Part shown: in pieces, positions 9,801 to 19,370 of the stretch
Layout of the letters: every line of letters starts with the position of its first letter
Position numbering within the stretch: the stretch's first letter is position 1
Source: Pycnopodia helianthoides
Taxonomy: Eukaryota > Echinodermata > Asteroidea > Forcipulatida > Asteriidae
Assembly: GCA_032158295.1 (NCBI GenBank)
Contig: CM063249.1
Span: 12,466,139 to 12,530,138 of the forward strand
Length of the DNA: 64,000 bases
Direction of reading: 5' to 3'
Made by a program: the position numbers and the translations under genes
The notes under the pieces: model-generated
Told to the model about the DNA's origin: nothing
Databases searched by the model: none
The model's input: only the letters and a program-made list of their open reading frames with translations

Positions 9801-12800
9801 CTCTGATTCCATGGAAGGCCTGAAGGCAACTTCAGCGTTTGAAACCAGGGCCTTATGAGTTTGTCAAAGTAGTTTGCCACTTAAAAACGCTTCGCTTCTT
9901 CGGGCCGCGTCTTTGGAATGGTTTAAGCGAGTCAATTAAATCACAATCTTCTGTGGATCGATTTAAAAGGGCTTATAAAAGAGCTCTCCTCTCCCAGCTG
10001 ACGTAATTTGTTCTCACTATGGCTAGTATGCAAATATTTCTCTTATTTACTATTGTTTAGTAGTCAGCTGACGTATCTTTTATATACATTACTAAACTTA
10101 TTATCATTATTACTATTAATATTATTAGTATCATTATTATTATCTTTGACATTATTATTATCATTATTATTATTATCTTCATCGTTCTGTCTTTGTTCAA
10201 CCTCTTTGTCCGTACGTTCTTCTTCCTGGTTACTTTCTGTTTGTCTGTCCATCAGGCATCTCACCACAAGCCTCGGCTTCTAGATGATGCCTCCATACTT
10301 ATCTTATGTTCTGCCTTGTTAATTATGCTGTTTTGGTTACTTCTTTAAATTCATGTTTTGGCTATGTACTGTTTAGCAATTTATCATGAAGTATGGAAAC
10401 AAATGTGAGTTTGAATTGAAAGTCTTGCGTCGTCTGCCAATTTCTCGGTCTTGGTTTGGCCGCTCTTGGAAACTGCGGCTTTGCGGCGTGACGTTTTTCT
10501 TTTCCCGTAAAGGTTCTGTGATTAATTAATGTCCGTAATTACCGGTGCACTAATTCCACCAAGCAGCGATGCACAGTTATTGTCCGCAGTGACACTTTCT
10601 GCTGAGAAGTTTAATGAATGAAAAACAGCTTTGTTGAAGTATCAGTTTATTTACATCCCATTGAGGGCCTAAAACTTTCAAGAAAATTGTGTGTTCAGTT
10701 GATTTCGGTTGTTACAAACCAAAAATAAGGGCATTGTGTTTACATGACGAAAGTTGTGCGTGGTTTTTCACTATTTTTTCCTTCGACTCACACAACGGAT
10801 TAAGCCCAAATTTTCACAGGTCCATGTATACTGGTTGAGCACACTAAACATAAAACACTGCCTGAGACTAACACTGTCTGTGGCTATTTGTCACAGCTGT
10901 ACCGATCCTACCATACCTTTTTGTGAGTTCACAAAAAATAGAGCTATTAACAGTTTATACCTGTTCCCTGGATAAGGCGAAAAGACTCCAGCAATGTTGC
11001 TATTGGGACATCCGATAAACATGACGATCAGTGCACAGACAACGGTAACGAGTAACGAGACGCACGAGAGTGAGACTAGGCCTCTGTAGCTGATGTTCAA
11101 CCGCTTGACCAGGTACCCAGCGAGGAGAGACCCGATGGCGTAGGCTGGAGCGAGGAGGCAGCCTGCGAGAGGAACTTTCACTGTAACTATAGAGCTTTTA
11201 CTATCAAATTCATAACAACTTATCTTTACCCTTAACATGGCAGCCATTTAAAAAAAAATGTTTTATTCAAAATCAATGAACTAATGTCTGCCTATTAATA
11301 AAGTGATATCACTAGCTTGTCACGATTGTCGTTGTCATTGAACGGCCCTTAAAATGTAACATTGAATGTGACATGGAGAACGGTCGAGTTGGGGCTACTT
11401 TTCGGCCACCAATAAAGTAACGTTTAAAAATCAAATGATATAAAGCAGAACAAAATACAGACTGGCCTTTACACGATTATCATTGTCATTGAACGGCCCT
11501 TAACATGTAACATTGAATGTGACATGGAGAACGGTCGAGTTGGGGCTACTTTTCGGCCACCAATAAAGTAACGTTGAAATCAAATGATATAAAAGCAGAA
11601 CAAAATACAGACTGGCCCTTACACGGTGTAATCTTCCAAAATGGCAGAAAAAATAACTGGAAGAATACTGCTGGGTTAGAATTTCGCTCGTCCCCAGCGC
11701 CTTGCCTTAAAACCAAAGGCGCTGGGATGGGCAAACGTATCGTTAACGTTAATACTCAGTCCCATGCTCAGTCCCATCATGCATCACACTCACACTGCAA
11801 GCACTGCACGCATGACGTACTTCCTGAACAAGAATCTGTGCAAACTGATTAGCCCATCCCAGCGGTCCTGGATAGGCCGCAGGGGCCGAGCGAAGGTTAG
11901 AATTGACCCGGATTCCGAGTCCCGGGAGCCTGACCCATGACCCGGAAACTGGTCCTCCCTCAAAACGGGATTTTGACCTGGGATTCTGCGCAATTTGTAC
12001 CCATTCCAGGTCAATTCTGACCGGGAGTTTTCAGAGTGTATTGCTCCTTGCTCTATCCACCATGGCACACTGCATCACTCCTGTATCTTAAACTCAAAAG
12101 TGTTACACTGTTCCTTTTATTTTTTTTAGCTTATTTAAAAAAATAAATAAAAGAAAACCTAGATGAAGGTCACAGAGGCTAAACACTTATTATGGGTGTA
12201 TTTTTGTGTATTTAAGATTAAATTGTCTATATATAGGAAAGTATCATATAGTTACCGGTAAGAAGGTCAGCCATTTGCGTTTGGAAACCAAACTGCACTT
12301 CGAGATACTTCGGAACGTAGAAACCATACCCGTAGACTATAAGATTGCTGGAGGTTTGCGTCAGACACGTCAGGAAACAGTCGCGGTTCCTTAACACCCT
12401 CCATAGCCTCAGCGCACTAGCTGTATGATAAACCATGGGGGAAGGATTAGAACAAGTCATGTCTATGATGTCAAATAAAACCTTTGGATTTTTAAACCCT
12501 TAGAACAATTTATTTTTAAATAGTATTTTTGTGCAAGTTCGCCCCAAACAAGACTAAAGGCCACTCTTGGTAAGGAGCTACAAGAAGAAAACATTTAAGG
12601 TGAATACAACTATGGGGAACTGAAGGTAGGAGATGATATTCATCTTAAAACAGTCTAGATTTTAGTGATGGAGGGAAACATGCACCAGAGTTCCAAAGAG
12701 ATGCAGTACTTGGAATAAAGCTGTTGGAATGGCTCTTCGTTCTACATCTCAGCAAAGCAATAGTGTATGGTGAGAACAAGCAGAACGCCTGGTTCTCCAC

Positions 12801-15800
12801 GCTCAAACATTCTGATGTATATGAGGAACCAGGTCGGACATACTGGTGGCACATTTACCATGAAAATATACGTAGAAAAGACCGTGAGGCTGGCTACAGA
12901 CCTACGGTGGGAAAGAGGTTGTAACGTTGATCCCAACCCTTCGCCAACAAGATTAACAATACGCTTCTGCACTCTATAGCTAACAATCCGGATAAGCGGA
13001 GTCAGACTCTGAATCAAGGGGGCCAGAATCTGTTTTGGTTTTGTGTCAATCTGCATGAATCCGATTTTACTTTTCTTCGGATTTCAGATGAGTGTGCATA
13101 CTTGTGCCGGTAGTCCAGCAGTATCAGATCCAGATATGGACCAAATTGGACCCGGTAGAGTCATCGTTTGGTCTGTTGATTTATGTAGACAAACAATATT
13201 AACGAAAGATACAATAAAGTCACCTGTGACTGTCTCATCTGAATACATTGACTTGTCTGCTTGTTGAGAAAACAGCAAAAAATTGTGACAGTGTTTTTTT
13301 TATTAAGAACGTCGAATCCATCCACGCTTAGCGAGGGGAAAACGGGCACCAACGGACCCCACTGAAATGTCCAATTCACCAGCAGGCGATCGTTGGTGAC
13401 TTGATAATACTTTTATTGATTTCTAACCAACTGGGGCAGACGAAATATTTTCGCAGGATGCCACTAACTTTACCATGGTTATAACTAGGCTTTCGGAAAT
13501 ATAATACACCTTTTTTCGGGGTCATCATCAAAGTATGACCATATTATCTTTTAAAGGCCCTGTACACTATTGGTATGATCGAAAAACACAATGTTCACAG
13601 ATTCACACATAACTTACATGATTTAAAGTAAGTAATGGTAGAAAGGGTTCCTTAAAATATTTCTGCCTAAAATGCTATCGTTTCTGAGAAACGAGTAAAA
13701 CAATAGTAATTATCGCGCGCGATAAAAAAAAAAAAAACAGAAAACACATAAGATCTCTTTTCACTATTTTCTCGTGACCTCGATGACCAATTGAGCTCAA
13801 ACTTTCACAGGTTTGTTTGTTCATGTATATGTTTAATCACACAAAATGTGGACGCTGATTTTGAGCTGTTACCAAAAGTGTACAATACCTTTAAGTTTAA
13901 ATCAGACTGTACCTTTTACCCCTTCATGGCTCGGAGTTGGAACGTCGGCGTCATCTTTCACCGCCTCCTCATTCCCGTTGAAGAGTTCGAAGTTTTCCGG
14001 GGCCCTCTTGCGGTACAGTCCGAGGTCTCTAGGGAAGCCAAGAAAGAATACAGCCGGGAGGAGATACACAACTGAGCAGATGATTAGCACGAGCCACCAA
14101 GCTCCTATCCAGGCGGGGTCATCTGGGTTGATGGCGAGGTCCAGGTCATTCCTGTAGAAGTCAACCCAAACGCCCAAAATGGCGGCCGTAACCAGGATGC
14201 CCGCTACGGGAGAAAACCCGCTTATCCCACCGAGTACACCTGTTGTCGAGAAAAGTGCCGAGCGATCTTTGGTGAATCAATGTTAAACATTCCAAGCACA
14301 CATGATGGAGGAATCGTCTGGGATGATAGCAAAAATATTATCACTTCTGCAACACATGGTTGAGGGAACCAGGATGTCAATTACAGTCCTTATCCCAAGG
14401 GATACCTTTTACTGAGAAACCAAGATCTAAGTTTCCTAATAATAATTGTAAAGCCCTCGTCACACATGACAATTTTTCCAAGCAACCACTCTGCACTGCA
14501 CGCACGAGGAGGCCCACGGATATAGTACAACAAACATTTTACTAGTATGTTACTGTCCCCAAGGAATTTATGTGGAAGTTAACATGTGAAATGTTGCACT
14601 TCTTGCGAGAATGCCTGGAACTGGTTGCCTGTAAATTGTCCCGTGTGACATCATGACCCTAAATCTGAGTTTGCACGCAATTTCGCTTTCATGACGGAAC
14701 TTTTTACCGACGCAGGGTTTTATTGGGTCAGCTATTAACTCGGGAAGAAACGTTCACGAGGTCATGTCACACAGGGTCATTGGTTCAGGCAACTTGAAGG
14801 CAACCAGATGCATTGTATGCACAAGGAACACTTCGGAGTCACAGGAGACAATCTTCCAAGTGTCCTCATGAAAATAATAAGAAAACTGAAATGGGAATTA
14901 ATGTTCCTTCTTGGAGATTGCCTAGAACTGGTTTAAATTGCCTCATGTGGTGACACATGGCCTTTACTTTTGGTAATTATACTCCACAAGTGTTAATGAC
15001 CATAAAAACTTACTTGGTAAAGAGCACCGGGGAGCTGTTGGCATTATACATCACCACAGAGACGACCACCTTCGTTGTTTTGAAGTTTTGGAGAAAGAGG
15101 TAATTTTTCACCCACAAATTTGAATCTAAGAAAGTTTATACTATTTTAGGCATGCATCTTTTCTCAGGCATTTGAAAGCACACAATTCTATAATAATACA
15201 ATAATTAGGGTGTTTTTTTTCTTTCGTTATTTTCTTGCAACTTCGATGACCAATAATTGAGTCAAATTTTTCACAGGTTTTTTATGTTGGGATACATCAG
15301 GTGAGGATACAGCTCTTTTATACAAATTACCAAAAGTATATCCTGCCTTTAAACATGAACTATACCTGAATATAATGCGTTATCTGCCGGAGATGTGCAG
15401 TCAGAGATGAACGAATAGATGTTGGGGTACATTATCAGGAGACTTATTCCCTGGAGCACCGCAGAGAATATGATGACATAGAAGGTAACTATATTGGGAG
15501 ACACGTCATCATTCCCATCACCCTTCTCCACGCAGACACCTTCTGATGGTGTCGAGCACAACACGCTGACTTCTTGAAGCTCAGAGTCACCCGTGCCGTT
15601 ACCGGACACTTGTTGGTAACCGCTGGGTACGTACGGTGCCTGGAAAAACTGAGGGAGTGTCTGTATGAACACACACATAGCTACTACGAGGGAAAGTATG
15701 CCCAGGGTGCGGGGACGGTGGCTTCCGGGCTTACTTCCGAACAAGACAAGAATGAAGATGCCGACTATTCCTCCCAGGCTGAAGCAGCTCTGCATGGTGC

Positions 15801-16056
15801 CCATCTGCCGGAATGTGAACTGGTAACGGTGCTCTACGGACGTGATCGTTCCCTGGATGGCGCCGACTATGAATCCGTCAGCGAAGAAGAACGCCGATGC
15901 TACGTAGAGGAAGACCACCGGCCGTGCAAAGCGTTGGAGGCACCGGGGCCTGAACGACATGTAACTGCAACCGCGGAAGTCCCCGTCTTCGTCTCCAACG
16001 ACCGGTCCAGTCGGACTCCCATCAAGTTTATCGGTTTCCATTTCGTGACTTTCCAT
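6582..16056 (-). CDS. SLCO/OATP organic anion transporter, complete, 8 coding exons
   Basis: Solute carrier organic anion transporter (OATP, SLC21/SLCO), a plasma-membrane carrier for bulky amphipathic anions. CDS exons on the minus strand: 16056-15366, 14239-13913, 12420-12256, 11162-10961, 9725-9593, 8636-8425, 7483-7422, 6841-6582. All joins use GT..AG, and the 2052 nt give 683 residues plus TGA with no frame break. Seen in the protein: cytosolic N-tail; membrane segments about 46-68, 85-107, 117-138, 189-217; a glycosylation sequon (NGT) near 153; segments 232-253 and 274-299 containing the family signature WIGAWW (274-279); segments 8 and 9 in exon 4; a Kazal-like loop 462-513 with about ten Cys; segments 10-12; an acidic EEEEEEE tail. 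Length is typical of the family. The N-terminus (PRCLQRFARP) suggests an SLCO4-like clade, not settled. Start ATG: A at -3 and G at +4. Confidence 0.94.
6931..7094 (+). mobile_element. Short palindromic element E, copy 2 (SLCO intron 7)
   Basis: 164 bp from TAGATGGATTGCAATACGCG to TATTGCAATCCATCTA. Inverted ends match over about 15 bp. Carries AAGATGGCGGC and TGACGTC. Lies 90 bp upstream (in SLCO sense) of exon 8. Confidence 0.82.
7422..7483 (-). CDS. SLCO exon 7, 62-nt exon (residues 577-598)
   Basis: Acceptor TTTGATTGCAG, donor ATCG|GTAAAT. Encodes SVSSEDRTVAIGIDYLLSLI, aligning with the family R-V-x-x-E-x-(K/R)-S-x-ALG motif leading into segment 11. Both phases (1-nt ends) fit exons 6 and 8 exactly, which supports this short exon strongly. 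Confidence 0.9.
7484..8424 (-). other. SLCO intron 6
   Basis: Unique-looking AT-rich sequence between exons 6 and 7. I saw no repeat family member, RNA gene or additional exon. Confidence 0.7.
8425..8636 (-). CDS. SLCO exon 6 (residues 507-577)
   Basis: Acceptor CTGCCACAG, donor ATGAG|GTACAC. Begins GYSNCSCLP, the end of the Kazal-like loop, then a short extracellular segment with the Cys pair in GACDDVSCG, then segment 10 (AVYLALLTAVLLFG). Confidence 0.92.
9389..9438. repeat. 17-bp inverted repeat (hairpin) in SLCO intron 5
   Basis: GGTACAGTTTGACCTTT at 9389-9405 and its complement ending at 9438, with a loop of about 16 nt. Function unknown; it may be the core of a small MITE. Confidence 0.75.
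9593..9725 (-). CDS. SLCO exon 5, Kazal-like loop (residues 462-506)
   Basis: Acceptor TATTTGCAG, donor GACTAC|GTGAGT. Encodes the cysteine-rich extracellular loop between segments 9 and 10: C470, C474, C476, C485, C496 and C500, with the family pattern YAPICDGNGTTYFSACHAGC. It is missed by a simple long-ORF search because only 44 codons are open. Confidence 0.92.
9860..10440 (+). mobile_element. 3' end of a non-LTR retrotransposon (LINE) in SLCO intron 4
   Basis: Codons from about 9860 to TAA at 10004-10006 read ..TLRFFGPRLWN..SIKS..SVDRFKRAYKRALL.., the hallmark C-terminus of reverse-transcriptase ORFs of non-LTR elements (G-P-R-L-W-N ... S-x-x-x-F-K). An A/T-rich 3' region with ATT repeats follows to about 10440. 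5'-truncated and antisense to SLCO. The clade is not determined. Confidence 0.7.
10660..10925. mobile_element. Inverted-repeat element related to A/B/C, fragment
   Basis: Shares with 18900-19160 the segments TTTCACTATTTT, CACACAACGGATTAA, CCCAAATTTTCACAGGT and GGCTATTTGTCA. The CACAGGT core is also found in A, B and C. It lies just beyond the exon 4 donor. Boundaries are uncertain. Confidence 0.55.
10961..11162 (-). CDS. SLCO exon 4 (residues 395-462)
   Basis: Acceptor GTTCCTCTCGCAG, donor AACAG|GTATAA. Encodes segment 8 (LAPAYAIGSLLAGYLVKRL) and segment 9, then GCPNSNIAGV leading into the large loop. An in-frame alternative acceptor at 11181 (TTACAG) would add six residues; the downstream site keeps family spacing and is preferred. 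Confidence 0.9.
11322..11625. repeat. 151-bp tandem duplication in SLCO intron 3
   Basis: Two copies offset by 151 bp, both reading ATTGAACGGCCCTTAA, ATGTAACATTGAATGTGACA, GTCGAGTTGGGGCTACTTTT and ACAAAATACAGACTGGCC. Few differences, so the duplication is recent. Confidence 0.9.
12256..12420 (-). CDS. SLCO exon 3 (residues 340-395)
   Basis: Acceptor TTTATCATACAG, donor ACCG|GTAACT. Encodes SALRLWRVLRN, then segment 7 with NLIVYGYGFYVPKYLEVQFG. The placement of PKYLE and the aromatic QFGF fits the OATP segment-7 region. Confidence 0.92.
12645..12815 (-). mobile_element. LINE reverse-transcriptase C-terminus remnant (SLCO intron 2)
   Basis: Minus strand reads RCRTKSHSNSFIPSTASLWNS..CFPP, nearly the same as the + strand copy at 51626. 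This is the typical end of non-LTR retrotransposon ORF2 (RT-x-x-x-NSF-x-PRT-x-x-LWNSLP). In the same orientation as SLCO. Confidence 0.65.
13170..13540. mobile_element. Inverted-repeat element D, copy 1
   Basis: Shares with 40887-41262 the blocks AAAGATACAATAAA, GTTGAGAAAACAG, GAATCCATCCACG, TTTTATTGATTTCTAA and TTTCGCAGGATGC. Ends are approximate. It lies directly beside an A element in SLCO intron 2. Confidence 0.65.
13551..13894 (-). mobile_element. Inverted-repeat element A, copy 1
   Basis: 344 bp from TTAAAGGCCCTGTACACTAT to AGTGTACAATACCTTTAA, with an ATCGCGCGCGAT palindrome inside. Ends 18 bp from the SLCO exon 2 donor. Other copies at 28508 and 58093. Confidence 0.85.
13913..14239 (-). 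CDS. SLCO exon 2 (residues 231-340)
   Basis: Starts after TTTTCTCGACAACAG and ends before GTACAG. Encodes segment 5 (GGISGF, GILVTAAILG), the extracellular loop, the OATP signature PAWIGAWW at the start of segment 6, and a charged cytosolic loop. The reading runs NALYS-GVLGGISGF across the join, matching the family pattern. An A-family element ends 18 bp beyond the donor. Confidence 0.92.
14960..15352. mobile_element. Inverted-repeat element C, copy 2
   Basis: From CCTTTACTTTTGGTAATTAT to AAAGTATATCCTGCCTTTAA, with the family middle AAAGCACACAATTCT and CTTGCAACTTCGATGACCAA. More diverged than copies 1 and 3. It ends 13 bp from the SLCO exon 1 donor. Confidence 0.75.
15366..16056 (-). CDS. 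SLCO exon 1 (residues 1-230 and first base of 231)
   Basis: Encodes the cytosolic N-terminus and membrane segments 1-4. Donor CAG|GTATAG at 15365. The ATG at 16056-16054 is in good context. An acceptor-like CTTCCAG|G at 16086 would leave a 29-nt untranslated leader in this exon. A C-family element ends 13 bp past the donor. Confidence 0.93.
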
Positions 16057-16084
16057 GTTTGGAACACTGGTGCTAACTCTTATC

Positions 16085-17507
16085 CCTGGAAGTTGATGTT
16101 GTTTTGATGATCAGGGAGGAAGAACCTTCCAGAATACTGTCTTTTATCTCTCAAATCTGACGGGTTTTACACTGTTTTCCCCTCATCATCCAGTCTCAAG
16201 TTCAGAGAACAAGTTAAAGTTGACCCAAAAGGGCAGCAGGACCAATTGTATCGCAGCAACAATCAAACGGCTATTAAGTTGTTCTGCCCTGCGTTCTCTC
16301 TAAACCGGGGTGCAGAAATTGTTGAGTGTATAAGCTTAGCCTCTACCCCAATATTGAATGAACCAAATCCTCAACACAAAGAATTTATTTGGCGCTGAGA
16401 TGAACGCCCGTGGCGGTATGTTCGTTCTACTTTTGTGAAGCTTTACCTGGGAGGTTGGCCAGGTTTTATTATATTATTTTTTTTAGTGCACCGTGGGGAA
16501 TTTTATTATATTTTTCTAACGCATGAACTCTGGAACTCTGACCCGCAACCGCAAGCATAAAAGTTGTAAGTGATGACAAGTACCTTTCACTATGGAACGT
16601 TTTTGTATCGACGTGATGTTATCGTGTTTACAAATCACAAACTTCAAGGTTATTTTGGAGCTTGACACCTTTTCGGATGATACCGTAGCGATGGCGTAAC
16701 CATGAAAGGGGCGGTTTATAGCCCTATAGCTTCCACGCTCAGAACCCTTGTCCCCCAATTGAGATTTCCAAAACAATGCAGAAATGAATGGTCAGATACA
16801 TTAGATGTCCGTCCCCACCCCCGCCCCGCTTGCGAACTTTTCCCCTGAACCTTTCGGACAGTACAGTGTACATTTGTACGTGTGCCATTGACCAATCAAA
16901 AAGTGGTATTATGTGATGTCAGTGTGGACTTAGCTCAGTCGGGTAAATGCGTCGGTTCAATAAGCGCTGAATCATTGTGCACAACTTATGTGAAGTTTGT
17001 ATGTGTTTTTTTGCATCGCCACTAGGCCTAGCCCTACAATGCCTAAATACATATGGGCCTGCTAGGGCCTAGTCCCTAGGCGTATGCCTTCAGCGCTGCA
17101 TCGCCATCAGGCCTCCCTAGTCCTAAAGTATGCCCAACACAAGGCCTACTGCAGCTTGTGCTTTGCTAGGTTGTATAAATCATTAAATAAGGTAGGCCTT
17201 GTAGGCTAGTATTACTAATTAGTAACAATAATCATCGTGGCCTCTAGTCTAGCTAGATCATGAATTTCCTAATGCTGTAGGCCTACTGTGTACCATCCTA
17301 AATCAATGTAAAATTTAGTACATCAGACTATTCCTCCATAATCAGACAACAATCATACATGCCGTTTTTCAACAAAGAAACGGATGCAACATCACATTAG
17401 TTGTGCACAATGATTCAGTATAATGTTATCTCCATTGCAAAGAACTGTATATACCTTAATACGATCTGCTGCTGTATAGTTTTGACTTATCGAATGCGAT
17501 TTCTCAC
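16085..17507 (-). other. Putative SLCO 5'UTR intron
   Basis: If the candidate first exon at 17508 is real, this is the intron joining it to exon 1: donor GATGAG|GTGAGA at 17507, acceptor CAACTTCCAG at 16086. The stretch contains many AGGCCT/CCTAGG short palindromes at 17020-17300 and no recognisable coding exon. Confidence 0.4.
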
Positions 17508-17600
17508 CTCATCAATTTGCTAAACACGCCGCCATCTTTACGGAGTGGTTCAACGTCACCAGTACAGCTTCGCTCTGATTGGCTTAAACTCCACGTACAA
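17508..17600 (-). promoter_or_regulatory. Candidate SLCO promoter and non-coding first exon
   Basis: On the minus strand a CCAAT box (GCCAATCAG, about 17574-17582) is followed about 45 bp later by AAAGATGGCGGC (17529-17540), a YY1-type element common just downstream of transcription starts, and then a strong donor GATGAG|GTGAGA at 17507. The ATG inside the GATGGCGGC element opens a 7-codon upstream ORF ending TGA at 17512. A start site near 17545 is inference. Confidence 0.45.
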
Positions 17601-17654
17601 GTACACTGTGCTGCCCGAAAGGTTCCCCCTTGTCTGGTTACTCCACAACACACG

Positions 17655-17734
17655 AGGACTAGGACTAGTCCATATCTCTTAGCATTGCCTAGGCCTAGTC
17701 CTAAGTTAGGAAGAGTTTTGTGAAATCACCCCTG
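17655..17734. mobile_element. Half copy of palindromic element G
   Basis: Matches the right half of the element at 63796-63954: ATCTCTTAGCATTGCCTAGG, CTAGTCCTAAGTTAGGAAGA, GTTTTGTGAAATC. Only one arm is present. Confidence 0.8.
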
Positions 17735-18483
17735 GTTTGCAGTCTGCATACCACACTGACCAACCGGTGAACAATTCGTATCAAATTAGAAAACTGGGCG
17801 TATCATACTCATAGTATAATGGAGACTGTTCACCCTCAAACCATGTTATATTTTGTGTACTGTTCGACGGATATGGTCATAATAATACCGGTGCATCGCA
17901 CAACAGCAACAGATTCGCAAAATGGCCCTGACTTCACCCCCTTCAGAATCTTTCTCAATGAAGTTGGACTCTGATACGATGATAATCAGTTGTTACTTTA
18001 TCTTATACTGAAGTGCCTGATGTGCATGGCCTCATTAGTTTGCAGGTCAAATACAGAAGGTATGGTGCACCAAAAGAGCCATTTACAACGCGGCTTGAAT
18101 ATTACAACTGCTATGATCAAAATGTTGCATTTATACCGCAGGTCATTTTTGGTAGGTGAGCCGTTTGAAACAACTAACAGTTCTGTTCACGTTTCATAAC
18201 TTTAAAAGGTATTATACAGGATTGGTTGGCCTAAGGATTTAAACAAACAAAAAATCATTCTTTATTTCAGTCTGAAAGCTTATACTGATTATAAAGTTGA
18301 TTATAGAATCCTATTTTTTCTGCGAAAATACTTCCCTCTGAAATGAAGTCGCGTAGGCCTATTCAAGAAAACTGCATACGAAAAACTTTTAAAAACGCAA
18401 CAGCTGGTAGTAGGCTTATACTGTTATATTATTTCTCTCCACAAATTCAATGAAATTACACACACAAGAAAAAAAACGAAAGA

Positions 18484-18876
18484 TTAAAGGAACATTACAG
18501 AATTGGTAAGACAAAAAACTTGTAAAGTATACTTTTGATCACCGATTTACTTAAAACTTACACGGTCTGATGAGGATGATAGTAGAAAACATCCCTTGAA
18601 ATATTTCTGTCTGAAATGCCATATTTGATGAGAAATGAATAAACCAAATTTTCCGATTGGAGTTTATCGCTCAGTGAGCGTTTTATTCATTTGTTGATTC
18701 TATATGATTTCACGCAAATGTGTAATCGGTTTTTCACTATTTTCTCGTGACCCAGATGGCCGATCGATGTCAAACTTCTACAGGTTTGTCAGTTTAGGTA
18801 TATGGTGGATTACATAAAGTGCTTACACTGCCAGCAACTGTTTTGCTAGAAAAACCAATTCTGTTATGTTCCTTTA
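18484..18876 (+). mobile_element. Inverted-repeat element B, copy 2
   Basis: TTAAAGGAACATTACAGAAT at the left and AATTCTGTTATGTTCCTTTAA-type complement at the right. Full-length, 393 bp, opposite orientation to copy 1. Confidence 0.87.
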
Positions 18877-18899
18877 AATACTATATGGAGAAGGCTTAG

Positions 18900-19160
18900 A
18901 TTGTATGAAAACCAAAAGGTTCAGTCTGCCAATATTCTGATTTCAGTTACAACCAAAATAAGGACAATGTGTTTATACATGTTGAAAAAAATCGTGCTTA
19001 TAGTTTAAAGCTATTTTCTCCTGACTCACACAACGGATTAAACCCAAATTTTTCACAGGTTCCTTTATATTAATTCATGTATCAAATGGTTGATAAAACA
19101 AAACATGGACATTGTTTGTGACTATTTGTCAGCTCTATACAAACCCTGTATAGTAGGCCT
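18900..19160. mobile_element. Inverted-repeat element related to A/B/C, fragment
   Basis: Closely related to 10660-10925 (GACTCACACAACGGATTAA, CCCAAATTTTTCACAGGT, GTGACTATTTGTCAGCTCTA, ACCCTGTATA). The last two blocks are shared with the end of element A copy 2. Confidence 0.55.
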
Positions 19161-19204
19161 ATCTTAAAAGGGGTTGTCATTGTTGAATTATTTAATTGGT
19201 GCTC

Positions 19205-19370
19205 GATATGGGGCAGAGGGAACCCCCTCCTATTGTGTCTCCATTGTGTGCTTGGAATCTCAGGAATTCTTTTGAGGATTTTAGGGGGGGGGAGTTCTAT
19301 ACAAGAGGAAAATAGTGTGTTATAGTATGGGAACATTGGGGGGGGGGGTGGTGACCCTCTGCCCCATATC
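19205..19370. repeat. Element with 16-bp terminal inverted repeats
   Basis: GATATGGGGCAGAGGG at 19205-19220 and its exact complement at 19355-19370. Interior has G-runs. Single copy in this window. Confidence 0.7.

Noticed and set aside
10008..10283. 91-codon leucine/serine-rich frame
   Set aside because: Low-complexity translation of an ATT-type microsatellite in a LINE 3' end.
14200..14261. Alternative SLCO exon 2 acceptor at CACCAAAG (exon from 14255)
   Set aside because: It is also in phase but would insert a DRSALFSTT stretch that repeats the end of exon 1 and breaks family spacing. The CGACAACAG acceptor gives the expected NALYSGVLGG.
15574..16107. 177-codon open frame on the + strand
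   Set aside because: It is the antisense shadow of SLCO exon 1, which has clear family motifs and in-phase splice joins. The + strand peptide has no recognisable domain.
16195..16230. Nuclear-receptor-like half-sites (AGTTCA, AGTTGACC) upstream of the SLCO start
   Set aside because: Degenerate half-sites are common by chance, and the location would be inside the inferred 5'UTR intron.
16920..16975. tRNA-like sequence with an A-box match (CTTAGCTCAGTCGGGTAAAT)
   Set aside because: No B box at the right spacing and no second copy seen; too weak to call.
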